Source: Paenibacillus algicola (lineage in GTDB: Bacteria; Bacillota; Bacilli; Paenibacillales; Paenibacillaceae). From it: DNA of 64,000 nucleotides. A model generated the notes under the pieces. It was given only the letters and a program-made list of their open reading frames with translations. It had not been told where the DNA came from and searched no databases. Made by a program: the position numbers and the translations under genes. This document shows, one piece after another, positions 34,201 through 43,886 of this stretch. The stretch covers positions 2,290,501 through 2,354,500 of the forward strand of contig NZ_CP040396.1 in assembly GCF_005577435.1 (NCBI RefSeq). The letters are read 5' to 3'. The number at the start of each line of letters is the position of its first letter. Positions within the stretch are counted from its first letter, which is position 1.

Positions 34201-36984
34201 TTGCCAAAGAATATGAACCAGAAACCATCACAGGCCTTTGCAGACTTCAGCCGCAAAGCCGCAACAGAAGGAGCCGTACTGCTCCAAAATCACGAACAAG
34301 GTCTGCCGATTGGACAAGGGAAGGTTGTTTCGGTGTTCGGACGCTCCCAGATTGACTATTATCGCAGCGGTACCGGCTCTGGCGGCAGCGTCAATGTAGC
34401 CTATACAACGAATTTGTTAGACGGTTTGCGCAGCAAGCCGCAGGTTAAAGTCAACGAGGCTCTGGCAGGTATTTACGAGGAGTGGATCAAGGAGCATCCG
34501 TTTGATAACGGCGGCGGCGCTTGGGCGGCAGAGCCTTGGCATCAGCAGGAAATGCCTTTAAGCGATGACATCGTGCAACATGCCCGCAGCCTCTCGGATC
34601 AAGCTATCGTTGTTATTGGCCGGACCGCTGGCGAGGATCAGGATAACGCACATGCTCCTGGCAGCTATCTGTTAACGACTGCGGAGCAGGAAATGCTCAC
34701 CTTGGTCAGTAGTCATTTTGAGCGTACTGTGGTTGTTTTGAACGTGCCCAATATTATAGATATGAGCTGGCTAAAGGACAGCGGGCACAAGCATCCTATT
34801 TTGAGTGTGATTTATGCCTGGCAGGGTGGTATGGAAGGCGGCAATGCCATTGCGGATCTGCTGGCGGGGGATGCTGTGCCGAGCGGCAAGCTGACCGATA
34901 CCATTGCTTATACGCTGGAGGATTATCCGTCAAGCGCTAACTATGGCAGTGATACGAAAAACCTGTACCAGGAAGACATTTATGTCGGCTATCGGTATTT
35001 CGAGACCTTTTGCCCGGAGAAGGTCCAATATCCCTTCGGCTATGGTCTGTCTTACACCACGTTTAGCATCGAAGGTGTACAAGGAACTGTAGTGCGTGAG
35101 AATGGTGAGGACATCATTCAGGTTGAAGCCACCGTGACCAATACCGGAGCTGTTTATGAAGGAAAAGAAGTGTTCCAGGTGTATGTGGAGGCTCCGCAAG
35201 GCAAGCTGGGTAAGCCTGCTCGCGTGCTTGCCGGTTTTATCAAGACCGGATTGCTGAAGCCCGGATCATCCGAACAAGTGACGGTGCGAATACATGCTCA
35301 TGCGCTGGCGTCCTACGATGACAGCGGTGTCACCGGACATCGGTCGGCATATGTGCTGGAAGCGGGGCATTATCGCTTCCATGCGGGATGCAGTGTACGT
35401 GAGACCGTGCCAGTCCAGCTGGATGGATTGGAGGGCTATGAGGTGAAGTCGCTGCAGGTGGTCAAGCAGCTGCAAGAGGCAATGGCACCCACTGAAGGCT
35501 TCACCCGCATCGTGCCGGGAGAGCGGAAGCAGGACGGAACCTACGAGCTGACCTATGCAGAGGTGCCTACGCGTCAGGTCGATATGGCCAAACGTATAGA
35601 AGCTGGACTTCCGGCAGAAATGACACCGACAGGGGATCAGGGATTTAAGCTGCAGGACGTGCAGGCGGGCCGCGTGACATTGGAGACGTTTATTGCTCAG
35701 CTGAGTGATGAAGATCTCGCTGCGCTTGTCAGAGGCGAAGGCATGAGCAGTCCGCTCGTTACACCCGGGACTGCTTCAGCCTTTGGCGGAGTAACCGAGC
35801 AGCTGCTTCACTATGGACTGCCCGTCGCCTGTACGGCAGACGGCCCATCCGGCATCCGAATGGATAGCGGACATCTGGCCACCCAGGTTCCGATCGGTAC
35901 GCTGCTTGCTGCCAGCTGGAATACAGAGCTGGTGGAGGCGCTGTATGTATGGGAAGGACAGGAGCTGCTGGATTACCAGATTGACGCTCTGCTCGGACCG
36001 GGGATGAACATCCGCCGGCATCCGCTGAATGGACGTAACTTTGAATACTTCTCGGAGGACCCACTTCTAACTGGTGTTATGGCCAGTGCATCAGTGCGGG
36101 GAATTCGAAAGGGCGGCGCTCATGCGACGCTGAAGCATTTTGCTTGTAACAACCAGGAGCATCAGCGTCATTTCGTCAATGCCGTAGTGTCTGAGCGCGC
36201 AATCCGGGAAATTTACCTGAAAGGCTTCGAAATCGCCGTGAAGGATGGCGGCGCGACCTGCATCATGACTGCTTATAATCCGGTGAACGGATATTGGTCT
36301 GCATCCAGCTATGATCTGAACACCACCATCCTGCGGGGCGAGTGGGGCTTTACCGGGATTGTGATGACGGACTGGTGGGCCAAGATGAATGACCCCGTCC
36401 TGGGCGGAGCGTATGATGAGAAGAACACGGCCGCCATGGTCCGGGCACAGAACGATCTGTACATGGTTGTACAGAACTACGGAGCTCAATTCAACGTCAT
36501 GAACGACAACACGATACAAGGCCTAGCAGATGGGCTCGTTACACGGGCTGAGCTGCAGCGGGCGGCCAGCAACATCTGCCGTTTCCTGATGAATGCTCCG
36601 GTATTTGCACGTGAACCTCAAGCGGAGCCGCCTGTCGCAAGAATGGCTGCGGCAGAAGCTTCTGCTTCAGCAGTACAGGTGCTAGAAGGCGAAGGGCAGA
36701 TCATTCCTAACGAAACCGAGTCCATCACATTCCGCGTAGAAGAGGCCGGAATCTACCGACTTGTCGTTAAGCTGAAATCGGATGCTGTACGCTGGGCACA
36801 GTGTGCCTGTAACGTGTACTTGAATGAGGAGCTGTTAACGACCGTGCAAACCAGCGGTACAGAGGGAAGCTGGCTGCAGCAGCGTCTCGGCAAGGTGGAG
36901 CTGGAGCAGGGGTATTATGAGATGAGGCTGGACTTTGTGAAGCCAGGAATCGAGCTGGGCTGGATTGCATTCAAGAAAGAATAA
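34201..36984 (+). CDS. GH3 beta-glycosidase with reversed domain order
   Basis: A 927-residue glycoside hydrolase family 3 protein. The usual C-terminal GH3 domain comes first (about 15-290: AATEGAVLLQN, then GSGTGSGGSV), followed by a fibronectin-III-like domain (about 300-400). The catalytic TIM barrel comes last (about 505-800), with DGPSGIR, GRNFEYFSEDP, KHFACNNQE and the nucleophile D724 in MTDWW. A beta-sandwich of about 100 residues, perhaps carbohydrate-binding, ends the protein. There is no signal peptide, so it acts on imported oligosaccharides. The start is TTG at 34201, six bases after GGAGGG; an ATG at 34180 lies upstream of that site. Confidence 0.9.
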   Translation: MPKNMNQKPSQAFADFSRKAATEGAVLLQNHEQGLPIGQGKVVSVFGRSQIDYYRSGTGSGGSVNVAYTTNLLDGLRSKPQVKVNEALAGIYEEWIKEHPFDNGGGAWAAEPWHQQEMPLSDDIVQHARSLSDQAIVVIGRTAGEDQDNAHAPGSYLLTTAEQEMLTLVSSHFERTVVVLNVPNIIDMSWLKDSGHKHPILSVIYAWQGGMEGGNAIADLLAGDAVPSGKLTDTIAYTLEDYPSSANYGSDTKNLYQEDIYVGYRYFETFCPEKVQYPFGYGLSYTTFSIEGVQGTVVRENGEDIIQVEATVTNTGAVYEGKEVFQVYVEAPQGKLGKPARVLAGFIKTGLLKPGSSEQVTVRIHAHALASYDDSGVTGHRSAYVLEAGHYRFHAGCSVRETVPVQLDGLEGYEVKSLQVVKQLQEAMAPTEGFTRIVPGERKQDGTYELTYAEVPTRQVDMAKRIEAGLPAEMTPTGDQGFKLQDVQAGRVTLETFIAQLSDEDLAALVRGEGMSSPLVTPGTASAFGGVTEQLLHYGLPVACTADGPSGIRMDSGHLATQVPIGTLLAASWNTELVEALYVWEGQELLDYQIDALLGPGMNIRRHPLNGRNFEYFSEDPLLTGVMASASVRGIRKGGAHATLKHFACNNQEHQRHFVNAVVSERAIREIYLKGFEIAVKDGGATCIMTAYNPVNGYWSASSYDLNTTILRGEWGFTGIVMTDWWAKMNDPVLGGAYDEKNTAAMVRAQNDLYMVVQNYGAQFNVMNDNTIQGLADGLVTRAELQRAASNICRFLMNAPVFAREPQAEPPVARMAAAEASASAVQVLEGEGQIIPNETESITFRVEEAGIYRLVVKLKSDAVRWAQCACNVYLNEELLTTVQTSGTEGSWLQQRLGKVELEQGYYEMRLDFVKPGIELGWIAFKKE

Positions 36985-37027
36985 TTGAGAACGCCATAAT
37001 GATCATTGAGCATCATTAACTAGATTG

Positions 37028-37072
37028 AGGAGCTTATGACAGTCTTGGAGACTGCTATAAGCTCCTTTTTTG
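37028..37072 (+). terminator. Terminator after GH3 gene
   Basis: AGGAGCTTAT / ATAAGCTCCT arms with extended pairing inside, followed by TTTTTT. Confidence 0.88.
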
Positions 37073-37180
37073 CGCAAATGTACCTTCGATGACATGGCAT
37101 TAGAATAATAGGCATTTTATTAAAGATTATCATCGAAGTCATATTATTCCATTAACTAGTTCAATTTGGTATTATATAAG

Positions 37181-37693
37181 ATGAATGATTTATCATTGGA
37201 TGATAGAAAGTTGGGTTTGACCATGCAGGAACAATTAAGAAAGAAATCTAAACTGAAAAGTCGTTATTGGCATATAAGTCATTGGATTCAAAAGGTGAAT
37301 TATATATTTATCTTATTGCTCCTCGTATTGACCAGCGTGGCTTATATTTTGTTTTCGGATAACAACGATGAAAGAAATCTGTTTATTTCTAACCAGAGCG
37401 ACATACAGTCCATGACCATTTATAAGAATGTCTATATGTCCAATCAAAGCAGCCAGACGATTACGGATCTGCAAACGATTCATAGAATTGTCAACCAGAT
37501 AAATAGCGCTGAACGAGTAAAAGCCACAGAAATAGTGTTTGAAAAGGGCCCTGAAGGTTTGCTTGTCTTCAAATTTATGAATGACGCTTCATTACATATT
37601 CCTTTTTTTCAAAATAGCGGGGATGTGCTGTATAAAGAAACTCTCATTGATGCAGATCTGGTGAAATGGATATCAGCCGCTCAAATGCGATAA
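37181..37693 (+). CDS. Single-helix membrane protein of unknown function
   Basis: About 170 residues: a basic cytoplasmic N-terminus (residues 10-35), one helix (about 40-60, VNYIFILLLLVLTSVAYILF) and an outer domain of about 105 residues. No ribosome site is clear. The ATG at 37181, a TTG at 37166 or the ATG at 37223 are all possible starts. It opens the AT-richer accessory stretch. No family recognised. Confidence 0.6.
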   Translation: MNDLSLDDRKLGLTMQEQLRKKSKLKSRYWHISHWIQKVNYIFILLLLVLTSVAYILFSDNNDERNLFISNQSDIQSMTIYKNVYMSNQSSQTITDLQTIHRIVNQINSAERVKATEIVFEKGPEGLLVFKFMNDASLHIPFFQNSGDVLYKETLIDADLVKWISAAQMR

Positions 37694-37728
37694 AGCACAA
37701 ATCATATAGGTAAAGGGTGAAGGTGCAG

Positions 37729-38646
37729 ATGAAATGTTTGAATGACGGAAACGTCCAGGTCAAGCAAGAGAAGGACGGCGAAGATCTTCGGGCAGATTGT
37801 GATCATTGTTTTGGGCTATGCTGTGTCTCTCTATGTTTCTCAGCTTCTGAAGGTTTCCCCATTGATAAAGAAGCAGGTCAACCGTGTATCCAACTGCAGC
37901 ATGACTTTCGGTGCAATATTCACAAAAGCCTGAGTGCCCGTGGTCTTAAAGGGTGTTTGGCATTTGACTGTTTCGGAGCGGGGCAGAAGGTTTCTCAGAT
38001 TACGTTCCGCGGGCAAGACTGGCGCCAGTTTCCGGACACAGCTAAGTCAATGTTCAACGCATTCCTGGTTATGCTGCAGCTTCATGAATTGATGTGGTAT
38101 TTGACAGAGGTAATGACGCTTCAAGCGGGAAAGCCTGTACATGACGAGATTCGCAGCTTGCTGGAGATGACAGAACGATGGAGTCTGCTCCCAGCTAACG
38201 AGCTCCTGGAATTAGACATGATTGAACACCGTGCACACGTAAATACACTGCTTATTAAAACCAGTGAACTAGTGCGTGCGGAGGCTCGAAGTAAGCAAAA
38301 ACATGGAACGAGGCCGAAAAAAGGGGGTTCCGCTCGTAAAGTGAAGATGGGTAGAGGGGCCGACCTCATTGCCGCCGATCTGAGAAAAGTGGACCTGAAA
38401 GGAGCTTATTTGAGAGGAGCGTATCTCATTGCTGCTGACCTGAGAGGAGTGAATCTGAGGGGGGCAGATCTCATCGGTGCAGATTTTCGTGATGCCGATA
38501 TTAGAGGAGCTGACCTCTCCAAGAGCATTTTTCTAACTCAATCTCAGATCAATGCGGCTAAAGGCGATGATCATACACGATTACCTTTGGCACTCACACG
38601 TCCACAGCACTGGGACGATCCTTTTGTGGACGGAGCTTTCAGGTGA
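37729..38646 (+). CDS. Cys-rich pentapeptide-repeat protein
   Basis: A 305-residue protein. The N-terminal quarter is cysteine-rich (CDHCFGLCCVSLC near 23-36, then further Cys at about 53, 62, 76 and 81), enough to bind zinc or an iron-sulfur cluster. A helical middle follows. Residues from about 210 to 265 form at least nine A(D/N)L-type pentapeptide repeats, which fold as a right-handed beta-helix. Related proteins protect topoisomerases or act in signalling, but the role here is unknown. The ATG at 37729 follows an AAGG-rich stretch. Confidence 0.75.
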   Translation: MKCLNDGNVQVKQEKDGEDLRADCDHCFGLCCVSLCFSASEGFPIDKEAGQPCIQLQHDFRCNIHKSLSARGLKGCLAFDCFGAGQKVSQITFRGQDWRQFPDTAKSMFNAFLVMLQLHELMWYLTEVMTLQAGKPVHDEIRSLLEMTERWSLLPANELLELDMIEHRAHVNTLLIKTSELVRAEARSKQKHGTRPKKGGSARKVKMGRGADLIAADLRKVDLKGAYLRGAYLIAADLRGVNLRGADLIGADFRDADIRGADLSKSIFLTQSQINAAKGDDHTRLPLALTRPQHWDDPFVDGAFR

Positions 38647-38714
38647 AATTACGAATACTCAGCCCATCGAGCCGCTGGTTAAACACTAACCAATATGTCT
38701 GGAGGTTTGTACCT

Positions 38715-40700
38715 TTGAAGGGGATTAAATACATCATTTGTTTCTTTGTTTTTTGTTTTGCGATGGTGATTGTGGCTGAAAGTCAGATTTTTCGTCTGGA
38801 TCAGTTTCACAGCCCATACCGGTACACCTCTTTGTATCTTCAATATGGTCAGGACGAGAAGGAAATGGTTCAAGATATTCTCCGGGCTGCAGACAGAAAT
38901 AACGTGAAGGTGTTTACCTATATCAAAACTCCGACTGGCAATTACGATTCCATAAAGCTATATGGAACGCCAAATTACCAGCAGCACCTTAAATTTGAGC
39001 TCAGTATATATGATAAGCATTATAAAAGCTTATTTGTGGGCGACATACATTTCAGCTTTCATTCGCTTGAAGAAATCCAAGGTTTTAAAGATGTCCATGA
39101 TTTTTATATTATAGGGGGTAAAGATGAAGCCGATCAATTTAAGTCTGAGCTAATAAATACGTATGCCGGTAATTTTCCCCGGGAAGGCTATCAGAACCGA
39201 GATGCACAGTTTACCGTGTTTGCAATTTGGGGGTTAGTAGCAGGCATTGTTCTCTTGCTCACGTACTATGATGTACTTCGTCAAAGAAAGGAAAATCTGA
39301 TTCGCATTTCGATGGGCGAAAGAGTAAGCACGATCTTGATTAAAAATATCGTTAGCGACACCCTAGTTTTTGCGCTTATGTTTAGTATTATATTCATAGG
39401 ATTAAATCGCCTCACGTCTATTACACATCAATTCACGGAGTCACTCTTATGTATAGCTGTTCTTCTTTTCTTGAATGGATCGGTTTATTTAAGTCTTCGT
39501 ACCACGCACATCAAACAAGCCTTCTCAAATACTAGCAGCAATACGAGGAGACTTCTCACGCTTAATTATGTCTTCAAGGCCTTTACCGTTATAGTAACTA
39601 TAGCTATTATTTCCAGTAATCTTGTTATGATTCATGATTCCTATCAGCTATATAAACAAAAGCCATTTTTCGAAAAGCATGCTCAATTTTCTTATATTTA
39701 CATACAATATAGACCGTATGTTGATCAAAACGGTACAGCTCATGCAATGTTTGAAGAAAGCGAGCTATTACAATCCTAATTCTATTCTGAACACTTCAAT
39801 TCAACTAAGGCTACATTAATTTCGGTGGTTTACAGCCCTTTGTCCACATCGCATCCAGCCGTTATGGCCAATCGAAATACATGGAGCTATTTGTCAGATC
39901 AAATGGACCCGCTGAAAAGCGAGCCCTTGGAGCATGATTATTACTTTATACTTCCAGCAGATCTGTTGAATGATTCCCGCATTATAGAAGAATTAAAGCA
40001 AGAATATTTATTTTTCGAGAATAAAGGCATCCAAGAAAATCAATACAAAGTTATTTATTATGATAAAAAGGCTTATGTTACAGCAATCAATGAAAACAAC
40101 AACTACGGAAGTGAGCGTCTGGAGAATCCCGTTATTATGTACGATAATACGGTACCTGAGTCGCAGCCTCTTCATGTTAGTCCCCATCGAGCCAATTACA
40201 TCAGAGAAGTGATGTATGATATTACAGACGAGGCGTTCGATCAATTTCTTGTGAAGCATCAGCTTACTGAATCGAATGCCATACTATCTAAAACCAATGT
40301 GATGGACAAGTTCAATAACCAGTGGAATGCTGCCAAGAAAATTCTTTATATAAACCTTGTCTTTAGTTTACTAGTGCTCATATTAGAATTCATGATTATC
40401 CTCTCTTTAATCAAATTAGAATATGAAGCAAACGCAATCGAACTTTCAGTGAAAAAAGTACTCGGCTTCAGCGTTTGGGAGAAACATAGAAAGATGATTC
40501 TCATTACACTCATTACAACGATTCTAGGTACGGCCTCTGCTGCAGCGATTACCATGTTGATGAACTATCATCTTGTCGGTTATTTGGCAGCTGCTGGCGC
40601 AGTAATAATGATGTTAGAGTTGATTGTTATTTTCAGCAACATTAAGCGTATTGAAAAAGCTAACATACAACGAATCTTGAAAGGGGGGAATGTGACATGA
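38715..40700 (+). pseudogene. Bacteriocin-associated ABC permease (DUF1430 type), interrupted by one TAA
   Basis: One frame of 662 codons encodes a permease with an N-terminal helix, a large outer domain, helices around residues 170-300, a second outer domain, and C-terminal helices. It resembles the YxeA/DUF1430-type proteins linked to lactococcin-972-type export or immunity. It is cut by a single in-frame TAA at 39777-39779. The frame stays open and protein-like on both sides (…ESELLQS, stop, FYSEHFNSTK…). The TTG at 38715 follows GGAGG by nine bases. Its ATPase is the next gene. Either the gene is inactivated, or two half-proteins are made, or the base is a sequence error. Confidence 0.75.
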
Positions 40701-41317
40701 TATCCATTCGAAACCTCAATAAGTCTTTTGGCGGCAAGACATTATTCTCCAATTTTAATATGGAGATACAAGCTCAAGATTTTGTGATCATTTCGGGTCC
40801 CAGCGGTTGTGGTAAGACCACTCTTCTGAATATGATCGGTGCAATAGAGTCTGTTGAGTCTGGCATCATCGAGGTAGATGGCGTTGATATCAGCAAGAAG
40901 AACAATCAACTTCAATATTTTCGCACCAAAGTAGGTTTTTTATTCCAGAATTTTGCATTGGTAGATCACAAAACAGTGCGTAACAATTTACTAATGATTC
41001 GAAAAAATTCAAGATCAAATCTTTCCATAGAGGAAGCCTTGCAAAAGGTGGGCCTCGAAGATAAATTAAATTCCAAAGTGTACACTCTTTCAGGAGGTGA
41101 ACAACAACGGGTAGCACTTGCTCGTTTGATGCTTAAGAAATGCGATGTTATTCTGGCCGATGAGCCCACGGGCTCACTAGATCATAATAACGCAAAGACT
41201 GTTCTTGCTATTCTCAAAGAGTTCAATCAGCAGGGCAAGACCATTGTACTTGTCACACACGATGAGAAAATCATACATCAAGGGAACAAAGTGGTTTCTT
41301 TGAGCGAAAATAAATAG
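40697..41317 (+). CDS. ABC transporter ATP-binding protein, bacteriocin-export type
   Basis: A 206-residue ABC ATPase: Walker A GPSGCGKTT (34-42), signature LSGGEQQR, Walker B ILADEPTGSLD, and switch His in LVTHDE. The size and motifs match MacB/LolD-like ATPases that work with two-domain permeases. Its ATG overlaps the permease stop (ATGA), behind AAAGGGGGG. With the permease interrupted upstream, its function is in doubt. Confidence 0.88.
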   Translation: MISIRNLNKSFGGKTLFSNFNMEIQAQDFVIISGPSGCGKTTLLNMIGAIESVESGIIEVDGVDISKKNNQLQYFRTKVGFLFQNFALVDHKTVRNNLLMIRKNSRSNLSIEEALQKVGLEDKLNSKVYTLSGGEQQRVALARLMLKKCDVILADEPTGSLDHNNAKTVLAILKEFNQQGKTIVLVTHDEKIIHQGNKVVSLSENK

Positions 41318-41336
41318 AAAGCTTGGTGTCCTTCCC

Positions 41337-41855
41337 ATGACCCGAATGATGCATCTCCAAGCCCTCAAGCACCCCAACCGTCCTCATTACGAATGGAGCG
41401 GGGAGCGGCTTGAACAGAACGACGAATATGTTATGGTCTTGTGCCAACCGGGCCGCAAGCTGATTCACCATACCAAGAAAAGTGTATTCATCATGGATAA
41501 TACTTCACTGGAGCTGTTTTTTTAAAAAGAATGGTTCACCGTGGCTATCGGCATCGAGGATGGAAAGGCGGTCTCGTACTACTGCAATGTAGCGATGCCG
41601 TCGATCGTTACAGAAACAGGGATCTCTTTCGTAGATCTCGATCTGGATTTAATCAAGCAGCCTGGCGATGATTGGAAGGTGGTTGACGAGGACGAGTTTG
41701 CTTCTAATAGCATCATCCTCAATTATTCAGCAGAGCTGCAGACCAGTGCCAGAGCGGCACTGGCACGCTTGCTGGAGCGTGCGGTCAATGGAATATTTCC
41801 ATTTGACGAACATGTACTCGGGCAGCTGCCTGCCGGCTATAACCATCAACAATGA
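41337..41855 (+). pseudogene. DUF402 protein interrupted by one TAA
   Basis: A frame of 173 codons resembles DUF402 proteins, a family that includes nucleoside-phosphate phosphatases. Typical segments are HYEWSGE, CQPGRKLIHHTKK, SYYCNVAMPS and FVDLDLDLIK. A TAA at 41523-41525 falls between LELFF and KEWFTVAIG, where relatives as I remember them have a Leu-type residue (TTA to TAA would be one change). The rest is intact. No good ribosome site precedes the ATG. Confidence 0.75.
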
Positions 41856-41966
41856 CAAGCCCCTGGAATTTAAACTCTGGTCTTTACCGTTGCTCTAGGC
41901 TTTATGGAGAACGAAGCCAGGTTACACAACTTCAAACACGGATCAGAGCCTACAATAAAGGAGAGA

Positions 41967-42125
41967 ATGATGTTAAAATTGGGTGGCAATGAAGTAAAAA
42001 TATCTGTACCTGAGTCAACGTTTAGCTTAGTTGAAACGAATAAAACCTATTTCATAACATACCATCATAATTTCTTCAGAGGTAACTATATAAAAAATCT
42101 CAATCTATCTGATCCACCCAAGTAA
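41967..42125 (+). CDS. 52-residue hypothetical protein
   Basis: A start at ATG 41967 or 41970 behind AAAGGAGAG. The product (MLKLGGNEVKISVPES…NLSDPPK) is beta-rich with an aromatic run (YFITYHHNFFRGNY) and no membrane segment. It resembles the C-terminal part of a small SH3-like domain, so it may be a fragment. Function unknown. Confidence 0.5.
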   Translation: MMLKLGGNEVKISVPESTFSLVETNKTYFITYHHNFFRGNYIKNLNLSDPPK

Positions 42126-42224
42126 TACATTAAATGCAGCGAAGATCGTGAGCAGAAACATTTATATTTTGAATCGATCTCAATCTACTTATAGAAAGTC
42201 GCTAATATTCTCAAGAACAGGCGC

Positions 42225-42605
42225 TTATGCGACATTCCTATTTTGATAAATGAGCATGTATAAAGTATACAGAGGAAAGGCGATAAAGAGAAAGAAGTAG
42301 TAATTACTACCAATAATAAAATACATTGTTACTAGTAATACTATACCTGCTAAATTAAGAATAACGATCCGGTACATGGTTTGAACGAGGACGTACTTAC
42401 CTATGAGAAAACTCAAACTGCTTGCAACAAAATTGAATAAGTAAGCAAACATACTTAAGAACAAAAATGATAAAAACCACTGACCACGATCACGATGTAG
42501 AGAGGAATTCATTTCTGAAGTTGCCATTAGGGCGCCAATAAGAATGCTTATTAAAAATGAAATAAGAGTTACACCAACAACAAATTCCTTTTTTAATTTC
42601 TCCAT
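42225..42605 (-). CDS. Four-helix membrane protein of unknown function
   Basis: A 126-residue, strongly hydrophobic protein with about four helices (10-28, 43-66, 75-95 and 98-118). AAGGAG lies at good distance before the ATG. The region is AT-rich. No family recognised. It is oriented against its neighbours and stands alone. Confidence 0.65.
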   Translation of the reverse strand: MEKLKKEFVVGVTLISFLISILIGALMATSEMNSSLHRDRGQWFLSFLFLSMFAYLFNFVASSLSFLIGKYVLVQTMYRIVILNLAGIVLLVTMYFIIGSNYYFFLFIAFPLYTLYMLIYQNRNVA

Positions 42606-42792
42606 AATACACTCCTTAAATATGTAATTTATCTTTTATAATAATATATACATACTAAAATACCAAGGATTACATATTATACTATATATGACACTAAATA
42701 ATAATAAAATCAATGAATTATGAAACTTTTACTATAGCATGGGTGTTATTATAGCTGAACGGATTATTTAATCGGTTATAGGAGAAATTTAT

Positions 42793-43863
42793 TTGAAAAA
42801 AACTCAGATCTCAATTTGGTTATTGTGTATTGCAATGTTACTGGTTTCATGTTTTTCTTCTAAAGAATCAAGTTCCGAAACATCAAATACAGACTCCCGT
42901 GCTCCTGCCGCTAGTCCAGAGAAGCAATCACCGGCCCCTACAGCAGATTACATTACATTGACTTATTCAGAATATGCGACTACAGATGAGAATGGAGCCA
43001 TAAAGACACAAATACTAAGCTATGATACGGATACAAAGAAAATAAAAACAGTCTTTCAATTCGATTATACAGCTCAATATCCATTGGGCTTCTATGATAA
43101 ACCAAATCAATTAGTATACTATACTCAAAGGGTAGGAACAGACAAGGATCATGGAGATCAAATCTTTGTCAAAGATTTATTGAGTGAAAAAAACACTCAA
43201 CTTACAGATAACTTATTTGCAGTCAACTATATTATTCCCTCAGGGGATCAATTGTTTTTTGTGGCTAATGTTAAAGGTGAGCAAGCCATACGATTAGGAG
43301 CTGTTGATCTAAACTCCATGGAGATGACACTATGGGGTGATGATGACATATTGGTAGAAGCTATTACATTAGATCAAAATAACAAAAAAATATATGCTTC
43401 TGCGTACTCTTTGAAGGAAAGGCAATATAATCTGGCACATCAAGATGGACCCGTGGGACAGAATAATTTCAAAATGCCAACGTATACGATATACGAAACG
43501 GATTACAATTTAAAAGAAAAAACAAAGCTATTTAGTAACAATTATTGGATTCGAATGCTCATGAATAAAGAAGGTCATGTTATTGCATTTGGTGATAAGA
43601 AATATAACCAGGGGCAAGTACCCTCTATGGTTGTTGATTACGATACTGGAAACAAGACTATTAGTTTGAGTAAGTGGGGAACTACAAGATTACAAAGGGG
43701 AGAGGCTAATTACTCTTATGACGGCAGCAAAATATATGCGATAGCAGTCGTTAAAAATGAACGTGGATTATTTGAATATGATGTGAAAAGCAATCAATTC
43801 ACTGCTCTATTTACACCTACGGCTGGGTTCATTAATAATATTCAGGTTGTAAGAGGATTCTAA
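42793..43863 (+). CDS. Lipoprotein with beta-propeller-like domain
   Basis: A 356-residue lipoprotein: signal peptide ending LLVSC (Cys20), a Ser/Pro-rich linker (about 21-50), then a repetitive beta-strand domain of the WD/TolB-propeller kind (repeats such as ILSYDTDTKKIKTVFQF and YEYDVKS-like turns). It is anchored on the outer membrane face. The start is TTG at 42793 behind GGAG. The next gene, 24 bases away, is also membrane-attached; the two may form a pair. No specific family recognised. Confidence 0.75.
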   Translation: MKKTQISIWLLCIAMLLVSCFSSKESSSETSNTDSRAPAASPEKQSPAPTADYITLTYSEYATTDENGAIKTQILSYDTDTKKIKTVFQFDYTAQYPLGFYDKPNQLVYYTQRVGTDKDHGDQIFVKDLLSEKNTQLTDNLFAVNYIIPSGDQLFFVANVKGEQAIRLGAVDLNSMEMTLWGDDDILVEAITLDQNNKKIYASAYSLKERQYNLAHQDGPVGQNNFKMPTYTIYETDYNLKEKTKLFSNNYWIRMLMNKEGHVIAFGDKKYNQGQVPSMVVDYDTGNKTISLSKWGTTRLQRGEANYSYDGSKIYAIAVVKNERGLFEYDVKSNQFTALFTPTAGFINNIQVVRGF

Positions 43864-43886
43864 TACAAAGTATAACGGTAGAGATC

